Under the pieces are notes generated by a model. It was not told the DNA's origin. It saw only the letters and a program-made list of their open reading frames with translations, and searched no databases. Both the position numbers and the translations under genes were made by a program. Below, one piece after another: positions 34,031-42,028 of a stretch of 64,000 bases of DNA (the stretch's first letter is position 1; every line of letters begins with the position of its first letter). Location: assembly GCA_964553135.1 (NCBI GenBank), contig CAZKJL010000001.1:434001-498000 (forward strand), given 5' to 3'. The DNA comes from CAZKJL01 sp964553135 (GTDB lineage: Bacteria; Patescibacteriota; Gracilibacteria; Peribacterales; Peribacteraceae).

Positions 34031-34237
34031 ATGAGACCGCTCTTGATCGTCCTGTTCGGATCGGTGTTGATCGTCAGTATGATCGTCATGATCGACGTCG
34101 GCGGGAAACTGCTGAGTCATCGGCCGTCGCACGTTCGGCCCTCGCCGGTGCGGCGGTGGAAGATCATCCTCGTTCTCGCGTGGGCGATCTGCTTCGGCAG
34201 CTACGTCGCCATCGAGCTCGTGGGGCACTATCGATGA
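34031..34237 (+). CDS. Small two-helix membrane protein, 68 aa
   Basis: Two helices (about residues 3-22 and 42-60) are joined by a basic loop (HRPSHVRPSPVRRWK). The start at 34031 is fixed by a strong Shine-Dalgarno AAGGAG (34018-34023), which is rare in this window; an ATG at 34004 lies before it. A -35 TTGACA at 33943-33948 with a poor -10 is the likely promoter. Function unknown. Confidence 0.65.
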   Translation: MRPLLIVLFGSVLIVSMIVMIDVGGKLLSHRPSHVRPSPVRRWKIILVLAWAICFGSYVAIELVGHYR

Positions 34238-34249
34238 ACCCAAGGCCTT

Positions 34250-34276
34250 CTCCGCGGTGCGGAGCGGGCCGCTTTT
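34250..34276 (+). terminator. Probable terminator
   Basis: CTCCGC-GGT-GCGGAG followed by CGGGCCGCTTTT. The competing stem GCGG/CCGC abuts TTTT. It lies between the 68-aa gene and the convergent tig gene. Confidence 0.45.
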
Positions 34277-34286
34277 ATTGAAGACG

Positions 34287-35591
34287 TTACGCAGCCTTTT
34301 TTGCAGACTCTTTCTCATCCGAGATCATCTTGTCGATGAGTTGCTGCATCTTCAGTTCGAAGTGCACGCGGTCGTAGAGCGAACCGCCTTCCAGGAGTTC
34401 CTCGGGCGGGAACGGCTGGTTCTGCATGGCTGCCTGATCGGCTTCTTGCTTGAGGCGGGACTTCACATCGTCTTTGTTCGGTTCCACGCCGAGTTTGTTG
34501 GCCAGTTCCTGCATGCCGAAGCGCAGCACGATGCGGCTGCTGGCGATACCCTTCATCTCTTCGATGACGGCCTCGGACTTCTTGCCCGTGGACTCGAGCC
34601 ACTGCTCCATGGTCATGCCCTGGCGCTGCAGACGGTCATGCAAATCGGCCACCATCTCCTGCACTTCGGCGTCGATGAGTTCGGGAGCGAGTTCGACGGA
34701 CGTTGCGGCGCGCACTTTGTCGTACAGTTCCTCTTCGCGGCGGCGCATCTCGTCGCTTCTCTTCCGCTGCGTGAGCATTTCGCGGACTTCGGCGCGGAAA
34801 GCGTCGGGCGTGCGCTCGGCACCCAGGCGCGTCTTGAGGTACTCGGGCGTGAGCTCCGGGAGCTTCACTTCCGAGACGCCCTTCACCGTCATCTCCACGG
34901 AAATTTTCTCGCCGCGGATGGCCGGGATTTCGTGCGTCTTGGGGAACGTGACATCGACCTTCTTCTTCTCGTCTTTCTTCATGCCGATGAGGTGCGATTC
35001 GAGTTCGGGGAGCAAGTCCTCGGCACCGAGCATGAGCGTGTAGTTGCCGACGGTGAGTTCCTCGACGGGCTTGCCCTTCTTGTCCGCGGTCATGGACATA
35101 CGGACCATGTCTCCGGCCTGCACGGCACGTTCCACGGGGTTTTCCACGCGGTCCTGCATCATCACTTTCCGCACGAAACTCTCGATCTCCTTGGGGTCGA
35201 TGGCCGGCATCGTCTTCTTTTCCACCTTGATGGAGTCCGGCTTCTTGAGGCTGACCGTGGGGCGCTCCACGAACGTGAGCGTGATGGTGAGGGGAGCGAC
35301 GGCAGTGACGCTCGCGGCGGGGCGAAGGATCGGCTTGGCCTTACTCTCATCGAGCGCCTTCTTCATGATGTCGGGCAAAAGAACGCGCACGGTTTCTTCC
35401 ATCAATTGCTCTTTGGTCACACGCCCACGGACCATATCGGGCGGAGCTTTTCCGGCACGAAAACCCTTGATGTTCACTTGTTCGGAAAGACGCTCCAGCG
35501 CCTTGGACTCGGCCGCGTTCTTCTCGGCATCGGTCACCACCGTGGTGGCGCGAATGCGCGATTCTTTCAGTTTCTCAATCTTGGTTTCCAT
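34287..35591 (-). CDS. tig: Trigger factor chaperone
   Basis: A 434-aa protein of typical length. The ribosome-binding signature is GFRAGKAPP in the N-terminal domain. A PPIase-like FKBP domain follows at about residues 155-240 (AGDMVRMSMTADKKGKPVEE). The C-terminal domain is helical and includes MEQWLESTGKKSEAVIEEMK. It binds the exit tunnel through L23 and folds nascent chains. It follows secF by about 50 nt on the same strand, a sensible pairing of folding and export. Confidence 0.95.
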   Translation of the reverse strand: METKIEKLKESRIRATTVVTDAEKNAAESKALERLSEQVNIKGFRAGKAPPDMVRGRVTKEQLMEETVRVLLPDIMKKALDESKAKPILRPAASVTAVAPLTITLTFVERPTVSLKKPDSIKVEKKTMPAIDPKEIESFVRKVMMQDRVENPVERAVQAGDMVRMSMTADKKGKPVEELTVGNYTLMLGAEDLLPELESHLIGMKKDEKKKVDVTFPKTHEIPAIRGEKISVEMTVKGVSEVKLPELTPEYLKTRLGAERTPDAFRAEVREMLTQRKRSDEMRRREEELYDKVRAATSVELAPELIDAEVQEMVADLHDRLQRQGMTMEQWLESTGKKSEAVIEEMKGIASSRIVLRFGMQELANKLGVEPNKDDVKSRLKQEADQAAMQNQPFPPEELLEGGSLYDRVHFELKMQQLIDKMISDEKESAKKAA

Positions 35592-35642
35592 AGTATGCGA
35601 GAGGGCGAAAGACGATCAAGTACGCGCGTACCGTCGAGCTTT

Positions 35643-36536
35643 TTAATGCTTCTTGCTGCGGCTGTTCCAGTACACGAGCAGGGGAGTGGCGACGAAGATG
35701 GAGGAGTACGTTCCGAGGACGATGCCCACGATGAGCGTGAGCACGAACCACTTGATGGAGATGCTTCCGAACAAGTACAGAGCAAGGAGCATGATGAGCG
35801 TGGAGCCGCTGGTGTAGCACGAGCGCTTCCACGTCTGGTTCACGGAACGGTTGGCGATGACGGCGAAATCCTCTTTGCGGTCCTGCACGTACAGGTTGTC
35901 GCGGATGCGGTCGAAAATGATGATGGTGTCGTTCACCGAGTAACCGAGAATGGTGAGGAGGGCCGTGACGAAGAGCGTGTCGGCTTCGAACGTGCTGTAG
36001 TGGCTGAGGATGACGAAGATGCCCACCGTCACCATGACGTCGTGGAGGAGCGTTGCCACGGCCACGATGCCGAATTTCCACGGACTGTATTTCGTGGGGA
36101 TTTTACGGAAGGCGAACGCCAAGTACAGAATGATGCCCAGCGAGGCGACCATGAGCGCGTAGAAAGCGCGGATCTTGAGCGAGGCGCCGACCGTGGGTCC
36201 GATGGTGGTGTACTGCACTTCGGTTACGGGGCCGAGTTTCGATGTCAGGTGGGTGATGAGCGCTTTGTGCGTTTCGTCGTCGATGCCCTTGAGGCGTACG
36301 AGGTAGTTGCCGTTCTGCATCTTGTTCACGGACGGGGTGAGATCCGTCGGGAACGATTGCATGGCCGCAAGAACGTCTTGTGACGTCTTGGTGGCATCGG
36401 TCTGAACCTCCATGCGCGTACCTCCGGTGAACTCGATGCTCAGACGTGCTCCCGGGTAGAGCAGGAGAACGAAGCTCGCAATGGTTGCGGCCGTGGAGAT
36501 GATGAAGAAATACTTGGCGGGCTTGAGGAAATTCAT
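35643..36536 (-). CDS. secF: Protein translocase subunit SecF
   Basis: A 297-aa protein with six membrane helices. The periplasmic domain follows the first helix (LSIEFTGGTRMEVQ). The SecF signature is LGYSVNDTIIIFDRIRDN, followed by RSVNQTWKRS. It works with SecD to drive late steps of export with the proton-motive force. No secD is next to it in this window, which is unusual. The start at 36536 gives a short cytoplasmic N-terminus. Confidence 0.95.
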   Translation of the reverse strand: MNFLKPAKYFFIISTAATIASFVLLLYPGARLSIEFTGGTRMEVQTDATKTSQDVLAAMQSFPTDLTPSVNKMQNGNYLVRLKGIDDETHKALITHLTSKLGPVTEVQYTTIGPTVGASLKIRAFYALMVASLGIILYLAFAFRKIPTKYSPWKFGIVAVATLLHDVMVTVGIFVILSHYSTFEADTLFVTALLTILGYSVNDTIIIFDRIRDNLYVQDRKEDFAVIANRSVNQTWKRSCYTSGSTLIMLLALYLFGSISIKWFVLTLIVGIVLGTYSSIFVATPLLVYWNSRSKKH

Positions 36537-36587
36537 AGTGCGGAGAGAGGGTAGCGGTCCCGGAGGCACATTTCCAGGTGATTCCGA

Positions 36588-37943
36588 TCAGCGGACGGAC
36601 CAATCGATCCGCATCCCTGCGGCTACGGGCGTCGCTTGCCAGTCCACGCGCGAGGTTCCGGCTCCGAGGAGGCGCAAAACGTCCGCCGAACCCGGTACCA
36701 AGAAGGGGGCTTTTACCCTGAGTTGCGTCGCCAACCAATGCACGTCGACCGTGCCGGCCCAGGTGACCTGGGTGCCCGGGGCGTCGATGATCGATGCCAC
36801 GAGCGGCCTCTCATTCGTCGCGATATAGCGCACGCCCTGGGTGGCCACGAACAGTCGCAGCGCCGAGCCGGTGTTTCCGAGCTCCATCAGTTTCCATCCT
36901 TTATATGTGCCCGTCTCACGGATGCCGTCCTCATGCGCCGCCGTCACGTCGATGCGCACGTTCTCGTTTTTGAAGAAGCTCACGCGTCGCACTTGTCCCG
37001 TGTCGCCTTCACCCGACAGTGCCGTGAGCCAATCCTTCGTCGCATCGGCAGTGCGCGCCGTGCCCGATACCACGAATGTCGTCATGGTTTTGCCGGGAGC
37101 GACGGCGATGCTCACGGGTCCGGCGAGCAGGTCCTTGGTCACGGCGTCGAGGTCGGTGCGATTCGTGTAATCCGAAAGCAGCGCTTGCAGAATGCCCTTC
37201 ACTCCTTCCCCGAGCGTCGGGTCCGCGCCGCTCAATTCCTTCGCGATGCGTTCCAGAGCATGTGCGGGATTTCCGATCTCCAAACGCAGCAGCGGGTCTC
37301 CCTTCATTGCCGTTTCGATGGAACGAGTCGTCATCGATTGCTTGCCCGAGCTTCCCGCAATCAGGAGCGTGCCACCCGTGCCGTGCGATTCGCTCAACAG
37401 TTCGGAGTCATGTCCGAGCGCTGCGCGGATCACGGTCGTGAGTGGTGAAGCGGGGAGTGGCAACGACGCACTTCTCATCCACAGCACATCCTCGGTTCTC
37501 TTTTGGCGGAGCAGCGGTGAGCGTGCGCCGAGCGACTCGCCGCGTTCCTCGGGCTTGAGGAAGAGGAGCGCGTCATTCGTCGATGCGACGGTGACATGTT
37601 TCGTTCCGTCCTCTTGCCACACGTACGTCACCCAGCCCGGACCCGAGCCCGTGGCCTCCGCGAGTGCGGCGAATTCGTAGCGCTCACCCGTGGGGATCCC
37701 GGAAACGTCAGGCTCTTTGCCGGGCTTTGTCATCAGGCTCACTTTGCGGAAGAACGCCAGGCGGTCCGTATCGCGTACGAAGACCGTGGCTCGTTCGGCA
37801 GATACGCGGAGCGCCAAGCTCATGGTTTTGGGGTCGGCCATGACCGAACGCATCAGAATGAAGCCCGCAACCAGCGCAGCGAGCAACCCGCCCAGCGTCA
37901 GGAGCGTTATCTGCAGAACCCTGCGGAATGCCTCTTTTCCCAT
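36588..37943 (-). CDS. Membrane-anchored extracytoplasmic protein, unknown
   Basis: A 451-aa protein. One N-terminal helix (about residues 12-34) anchors a large outside domain. Repeated beta-rich stretches appear (FVVSGTARTADATKDWLTAL), with no Cys. It lies 51 nt upstream of secF on the same strand. No family recognised; its layout loosely resembles DUF3352-type proteins, which I could not confirm. Confidence 0.68.
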   Translation of the reverse strand: MGKEAFRRVLQITLLTLGGLLAALVAGFILMRSVMADPKTMSLALRVSAERATVFVRDTDRLAFFRKVSLMTKPGKEPDVSGIPTGERYEFAALAEATGSGPGWVTYVWQEDGTKHVTVASTNDALLFLKPEERGESLGARSPLLRQKRTEDVLWMRSASLPLPASPLTTVIRAALGHDSELLSESHGTGGTLLIAGSSGKQSMTTRSIETAMKGDPLLRLEIGNPAHALERIAKELSGADPTLGEGVKGILQALLSDYTNRTDLDAVTKDLLAGPVSIAVAPGKTMTTFVVSGTARTADATKDWLTALSGEGDTGQVRRVSFFKNENVRIDVTAAHEDGIRETGTYKGWKLMELGNTGSALRLFVATQGVRYIATNERPLVASIIDAPGTQVTWAGTVDVHWLATQLRVKAPFLVPGSADVLRLLGAGTSRVDWQATPVAAGMRIDWSVR

Positions 37944-38027
37944 AGATCGGAGGCACTATAACGTATTCTTGTTGAATACACGATTTGTTCAAATAACACA
38001 TTTTACGTCTAACGCCAGCCCTCTTCC

Positions 38028-38523
38028 TTGCACGGTTTTCCAGAAGAGATACAATGACACGATTTCTTTCCACCCAGCAGAAAGGGGAGAGCGATCACAC
38101 ACAAAAGCCACACAAACATACAAAGCCGGGGACGCCCGGCACCAAACAAAAAGGTCCTTCACACCACCGCCTGCGTAGGGCCAGAAACCGCCCCACGTCA
38201 GAAGAGAGGGTGATGCGCGTCGTATCAGGCGCATATCACCCTCTCTGCTCTGCAATGACGCTTCTCATGTGAGAGTCAGCTATGGGAAGTGCGTCCTTTC
38301 TCCCCAGTGTTCTCCCGGAGCCTTTGGCACCGCGCGACGAACCGGTACGGGGACTTCGTCTGGTCACGAGGAGAAACAAGAGACCTAAGCAAGGCAGGGT
38401 TTCGGGGCTACTCCCCCATGTGATCTCTCCGCCAACAGGCTCAGCGAAAGTCTTCCACAATTCCTTCGTTGATAGCCGAGGAGACGAAAACAAATACAAA
38501 AAGACCAGCAATGGTCTTTTTGT
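38028..38523 (+). ncRNA. Candidate structured noncoding RNA, unidentified
   Basis: Promoter -35 TTGCAC (38028-38033), 16-bp spacer, -10 TACAAT (38050-38055). Near the 5' end GGAGAGCGATCAC (38085-38097) can pair with GTGATCTCTCC (38420-38430) to close a domain. Inside are GCCGGG/CCCGGC (near 38125-38140), a 17-bp stem GAGAGGGTGAT...ATCACCCTCTC (near 38204-38246) and GACGAA/TTCGTC (near 38336-38359). It ends in a 12-bp terminator ACAAAAAGACCA-GCAA-TGGTCTTTTTGT (38496-38523). No tmRNA CCA end or tag, no RNase P core and no SRP core sequence was recognised. The minus strand also has a terminator-like stem near 38120-38140, so orientation is not certain. Confidence 0.4.
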
Positions 38524-38530
38524 TTGTGGG

Positions 38531-38563
38531 CAAGAAAGGCAACCCTCCGGGTTTCCTTTCTTG
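38531..38563. repeat. 14-bp hairpin after the ncRNA candidate
   Basis: CAAGAAAGGCAACCC pairs with GGGTTTCCTTTCTTG around a 3-nt loop, with one mismatch. Confidence 0.6.
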
Positions 38564-38578
38564 GACTATCCTTCCGGC

Positions 38579-38627
38579 AAGGTGGCGGCTCCAGTCAGGC
38601 AGAGCCTGACTTCGCCACACCTTTTTT
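38579..38627 (+). terminator. Two-level hairpin terminator
   Basis: Outer GTGGCG/CGCCAC and inner AGTCAGGC/GCCTGACT stems, followed by CC and six T. Confidence 0.6.
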
Positions 38628-38868
38628 ATAAAAATTCTTCAATACTTGGCACGAAATATTCATATTCAACTTCAGAAAACATGCAATTCGCAAGCATATA
38701 TCGGAAAACATCTTGGGCTATGGCAATTGTTGCCGTTCGCTCATCTGCCATTTCTCGAGATGAAAAGGCTAAGACGCCAAAGAATTTATCCGCTCCATCT
38801 TCTCCTTCATTTGCTGCTGCTGCGATTTCGGCAATTCTTCGCGCCCTTTCTGTTTCAGCAGCATTCAT
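38626..38868 (-). CDS. Small acidic protein, 80 aa
   Basis: An Ala/Glu-rich, predicted helical protein (MNAAETERARRIAEIAAAAN at the start) ending in an acidic aromatic tail (EVEYEYFVPSIEEFL). It starts 2 nt after the stop of the TPR gene, which supports a real gene. Codon use is more AT-rich than its neighbours, and the stop runs into the hairpin at 38579-38627. No family recognised. Confidence 0.5.
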   Translation of the reverse strand: MNAAETERARRIAEIAAAANEGEDGADKFFGVLAFSSREMADERTATIAIAQDVFRYMLANCMFSEVEYEYFVPSIEEFL

Positions 38869-38870
38869 AA

Positions 38871-40211
38871 TTATTTTACAGGTGCTTCAGCCTTCTTGAT
38901 CGCGTCTTGGACCGTGATGGCATCTTTGTTCTTGGGGTCGATCTTGAGAGCGCTTTCCACGTACTTGTTCGCGTCGGCGGGTAAGCCCGCGGCAAGCGCG
39001 GCCTTGGCGGCGATGGTGAGTGCACCCACGTCATCGGGCCATCGCGTGAGTGCGTTCTTGGCCACCGAGAGAGCATCGAGTCCGTGGTTCGGCATGGTCA
39101 CGGCGAGGTCGACGTATTTGCGGAACGCATCCAGGTCGCTGTCTTTGTTCTCGGACATGACGCGGTACTGCTCCAGGGCGAGATCGGTGTTGCCCTGTTC
39201 CATGGCGTAGTCGGCCAGGAGTTCGCGGGCGTCCTGCTCGGGAGTGAAGCCGTTGAGAATGGCGTACTGCAGGAACGTGACCGCGTTCTGCGGATCGCCG
39301 AGCGCTGCGTGCGTGCGCGCCAGGAAGTACTGGATCTCGGGCTTCTCCGGGTCGAGCGAGTACGCCTGCTCGAGTGACGTGAGTGCGTCTCTGGTACGTT
39401 CGGTGTTGAATTCACAGAAACCTTTCACGATCCATGCGTCGCGGTAACTCGGCTGTGCCACCACCACCGGGTTCACGAGCTTCAGCGCCGTTTCGCACTC
39501 GTTCACTTGCGCGAGCGAGCGGGCGATGAGTGTTGCGAGGTGAATGGATTGTCCGTCGGGAAAGAGGGCGAATTCGCTGTACGCCTGCATCACCACGTCG
39601 GCCGTCGAGCGGATCGCCGGGTCGTCGCTCTGTCCGGCTTTCGTGAGGTTCGTCTGCGCCGCGACGCTGTCACCTTTCGTGATGGCGATGAGCGCCATGC
39701 CGTACATGCTCTGCGGCGAATCGGGCTTACGCTTGAAGATGCTCTCGGCTTGCGACACGTCGCCGCGACGCAGTGCCAAAATTCCTTGGAGCAACATCAC
39801 GTCATCGGAATCCGGGTTTTCATCTTTCAACTTTCCGATGGTCGTCGACGCGTCATCGAACTCGCGGCGTTGCAGCTGAATGGCAGCGAGCTTCCTGAGT
39901 GCCGGCGCACCGCCGCCCGACTGCGCGCTTTCGGCATATTTTTCTTCGGCGTGTTTCCATTCTCCTTTGAGTTCGAAAATTTCACCCTGCTTCAGTTGAA
40001 TCAAGGCTTGCGACTGCATCGAGCTGTCCGGGTACGAACTCCTGGTGCCGGACGGCAGAATCTTCTTGAAGACGCCGCTGCCTTGCATGGAAAACGACGA
40101 CTCGATCGTCTGCACCGATTTGTGGATCTGCCACAGAAAGAGCCCACCGACGGCCAGGCCGATGCCGACGGCCAATCCTGCGGGAACGATGATGCGTACC
40201 GGAATCTTCAC
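38871..40211 (-). CDS. Membrane-anchored TPR-repeat protein
   Basis: A 446-aa protein starting with GTG. A single N-terminal helix (residues 7-28) precedes multiple TPR-like helical pairs, for example YRDAWIVKGFCEFNTERTRD, ALTSLEQAYSLDPEKPEIQY and GLPADANKYVESALKIDPKN. TPR arrays bind other proteins; the anchor suggests an outer-face scaffold. It is in the same strand run as the Fn3 surface protein and PfkB kinase. Confidence 0.8.
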   Translation of the reverse strand: MKIPVRIIVPAGLAVGIGLAVGGLFLWQIHKSVQTIESSFSMQGSGVFKKILPSGTRSSYPDSSMQSQALIQLKQGEIFELKGEWKHAEEKYAESAQSGGGAPALRKLAAIQLQRREFDDASTTIGKLKDENPDSDDVMLLQGILALRRGDVSQAESIFKRKPDSPQSMYGMALIAITKGDSVAAQTNLTKAGQSDDPAIRSTADVVMQAYSEFALFPDGQSIHLATLIARSLAQVNECETALKLVNPVVVAQPSYRDAWIVKGFCEFNTERTRDALTSLEQAYSLDPEKPEIQYFLARTHAALGDPQNAVTFLQYAILNGFTPEQDARELLADYAMEQGNTDLALEQYRVMSENKDSDLDAFRKYVDLAVTMPNHGLDALSVAKNALTRWPDDVGALTIAAKAALAAGLPADANKYVESALKIDPKNKDAITVQDAIKKAEAPVK

Positions 40212-40259
40212 GGAGGAAGGTTATCACCCGACCGTTCCCAAGGCTACGATTGCGAGTGG

Positions 40260-40305
40260 CGCGAATTCAAAGAAACCAAGGAAACCAAAGAATCCCACGA
40301 ACGGT
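40260..40305. repeat. Family B repeat
   Basis: CAAAGAAACCAAGGAAACCA plus AAGAATCC between the TPR gene and the 216-aa gene. Confidence 0.65.
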
Positions 40306-40333
40306 CGTTCGCAGGTCGGTTTGTCCGTATCGC

Positions 40334-40984
40334 TTACTCCAATGTGGGGCTCATCTCGCCGTCGTCGCTCTTCTTCTTGCGGACGGACTTCTTGGCCGCG
40401 GGCTTGAGCTCGTCCTCCACGGAGGCCCGGGCTGCGGCTTCCATGAGATGGCGCGGGATCACGGCTTCCACGGCACCCCACGTTGCGGTGTCGTTCTTCG
40501 GCACGAGGATCGTCACCTGGTCGCCGACTTCGGCGCGGTAGAACGTGACGGACGCGAGGAGCAGGCGGTACGCCTTTCCTTCCGCGAGCACTTTGTACTG
40601 TCCGTCTTCCTGGATGAGAACACCGATCACCGTGCGGCGCTCGATGGGAGCGATCTGCTTGTAGATGAATTTTCCTTCCTCGGTGATGCTGAGTTTCATA
40701 CCGTCGCCTTCCACGAGCTTGCTCTTGGAGGCGTAGTTGGCGGGAATCGGATACGTCTGACCGAGCGAGTCGACCATGTTCTGTCCGTCGAAGACGCCTT
40801 CCACCACTTTCGTCGCGGCTGCGGCGTACGAACCCATGCCCATCGTTCCGGCCTTGGCGGTGTGACGCTCGCGCGACGTGTCGGTGACGCCCGTGAGTTC
40901 ACGGAGCATGCTGCCTGCGGTCTTCAGCGAAGACATCGCGGCATCGAGCAATTCTTGCACTGCGAGGATCTTGTCATCGGACAT
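40334..40984 (-). CDS. Hypothetical protein, 216 aa
   Basis: Starts MSDDKILAVQELLDAAMSSL, a helical N-terminus, then a beta-rich region (KFIYKQIAPIERRTVIGVLI) and a basic tail (KPAAKKSVRKKKSDDGEM). No membrane helix or signal peptide. It follows pfkB by 29 nt on the same strand. The start at 40984 is the only one that avoids overlap with pfkB. Function unknown. Confidence 0.68.
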   Translation of the reverse strand: MSDDKILAVQELLDAAMSSLKTAGSMLRELTGVTDTSRERHTAKAGTMGMGSYAAAATKVVEGVFDGQNMVDSLGQTYPIPANYASKSKLVEGDGMKLSITEEGKFIYKQIAPIERRTVIGVLIQEDGQYKVLAEGKAYRLLLASVTFYRAEVGDQVTILVPKNDTATWGAVEAVIPRHLMEAAARASVEDELKPAAKKSVRKKKSDDGEMSPTLE

Positions 40985-41013
40985 ACGTGGGAGGGGAGTG
41001 TGTGTGATCGTCG

Positions 41014-42024
41014 TTACGAGAGCTCGGAAACGTGCAAGAGTTGCTTCTGAAGTTCGGTGCGCATCTTGGTGTCTGTGAGCAGTCCCGCTTGGGCGCCTAT
41101 GGCGCCGACGACACTGGATGCACTCAGTGTACCAGCAACGAGCGCAATTGGCAATGATTGGCCGCTTGCAAGCGCCCACGTGGCACCGGTGCCGAAAGCG
41201 TCTCCCGCGCCCGTGGTGTCCACAACGTTCACGTTTGGAAGGATGGGACAGTGGTACGTTTTCTTCCCGTCCGAGGCAGTCGTTCCGTTCTTGCCGTCGG
41301 TGATGCACACGACGTGCGCGCCGGCCTTCGTCAGCTTGGCCAGAGCCGCCTCGATCGTCTTCGTTCCCGAGAACGCGAGAGCTTCCTCCTTATTGAGCAG
41401 GAGAAGATCCGTGACCTTGAGAAGCGAGGCTTTGTCCGGAGCGTCCATGCCCGCTTCGATTTGGCAGCCGCCGGGGTTCCAGGTGAGATGCGCCTCGGGG
41501 CGTGCCACGAGTGCCGCGATGATGTCATCTTCGATGACGCACGACGTGTCACACAGGTGATTCAGGTACACCACATCGGACTTCTCCATGGCACCCATGT
41601 CGAACGTCACGTCGTGCAGGTGTTCGTTCACGCCCGGCGTGTAGAGGATCGTTCGCTCACCGCTGGCAAGAGACAGGATGATCGAAAAGCTGCTCGTCTC
41701 ATGCTCCACCACCGTGGTCGAGGACGTATCGACTCCTTCTTTTTTGAGCGTGGCGAGAAGTTTTTCGCCCCATTGATCGGAACCGATGACGCCGCAGAAC
41801 GACGCCGCGAGTCCGAGACGGCTCAAGCCCACCGCCGTGTTGCACGCACCGCCGCCGCACGTCTCGATGACGCGGTCGACGCGGAGTTTGCCGCCGGCTT
41901 TGAGCGCGATGTGTTCGCCTTCTTTCTGTTTCATCGCGTCTTTTCCCATCGTCAAAAACAAATCGTACGTCGCTCCACCGATGGAGAGAGATCGCCGAGA
42001 AGGGGAGCCGGTTCCGTGTGCCAT
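41014..42024 (-). CDS. PfkB-family (ribokinase-like) carbohydrate kinase
   Basis: A 336-aa protein. The N-terminal sugar-binding region is GGGACNTAVGLSRLGL. The second PfkB signature DTTGAGDAFGTGA contains the catalytic Asp and the anion hole. It phosphorylates a sugar or nucleoside; specificity cannot be set from sequence. It starts 4 nt after the Fn3-protein stop. Confidence 0.9.
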   Translation of the reverse strand: MAHGTGSPSRRSLSIGGATYDLFLTMGKDAMKQKEGEHIALKAGGKLRVDRVIETCGGGACNTAVGLSRLGLAASFCGVIGSDQWGEKLLATLKKEGVDTSSTTVVEHETSSFSIILSLASGERTILYTPGVNEHLHDVTFDMGAMEKSDVVYLNHLCDTSCVIEDDIIAALVARPEAHLTWNPGGCQIEAGMDAPDKASLLKVTDLLLLNKEEALAFSGTKTIEAALAKLTKAGAHVVCITDGKNGTTASDGKKTYHCPILPNVNVVDTTGAGDAFGTGATWALASGQSLPIALVAGTLSASSVVGAIGAQAGLLTDTKMRTELQKQLLHVSELS

Positions 42025-42028
42025 GGGC

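Noticed and set aside
34257..36383. Very long plus-strand frame (about 700 codons) over tig and secF
   Set aside because: High-GC antisense shadow; both minus-strand genes are unambiguous and the frame has shadow composition (His, Glu, Arg, Val-rich).
38054..38272. A 72-codon frame starting inside the -10 box of the ncRNA candidate
   Set aside because: Its start overlaps the promoter, its composition is low-complexity (Lys, Pro, His), and the DNA folds into strong stems.
38380..38640. RNase P RNA on the minus strand (a GACCAGACGAAGTC stretch recalls the E. coli RNA 5' part)
   Set aside because: The invariant GAGGAAAGTCC core and the matching 3' elements are missing, so I leave the RNA unidentified.
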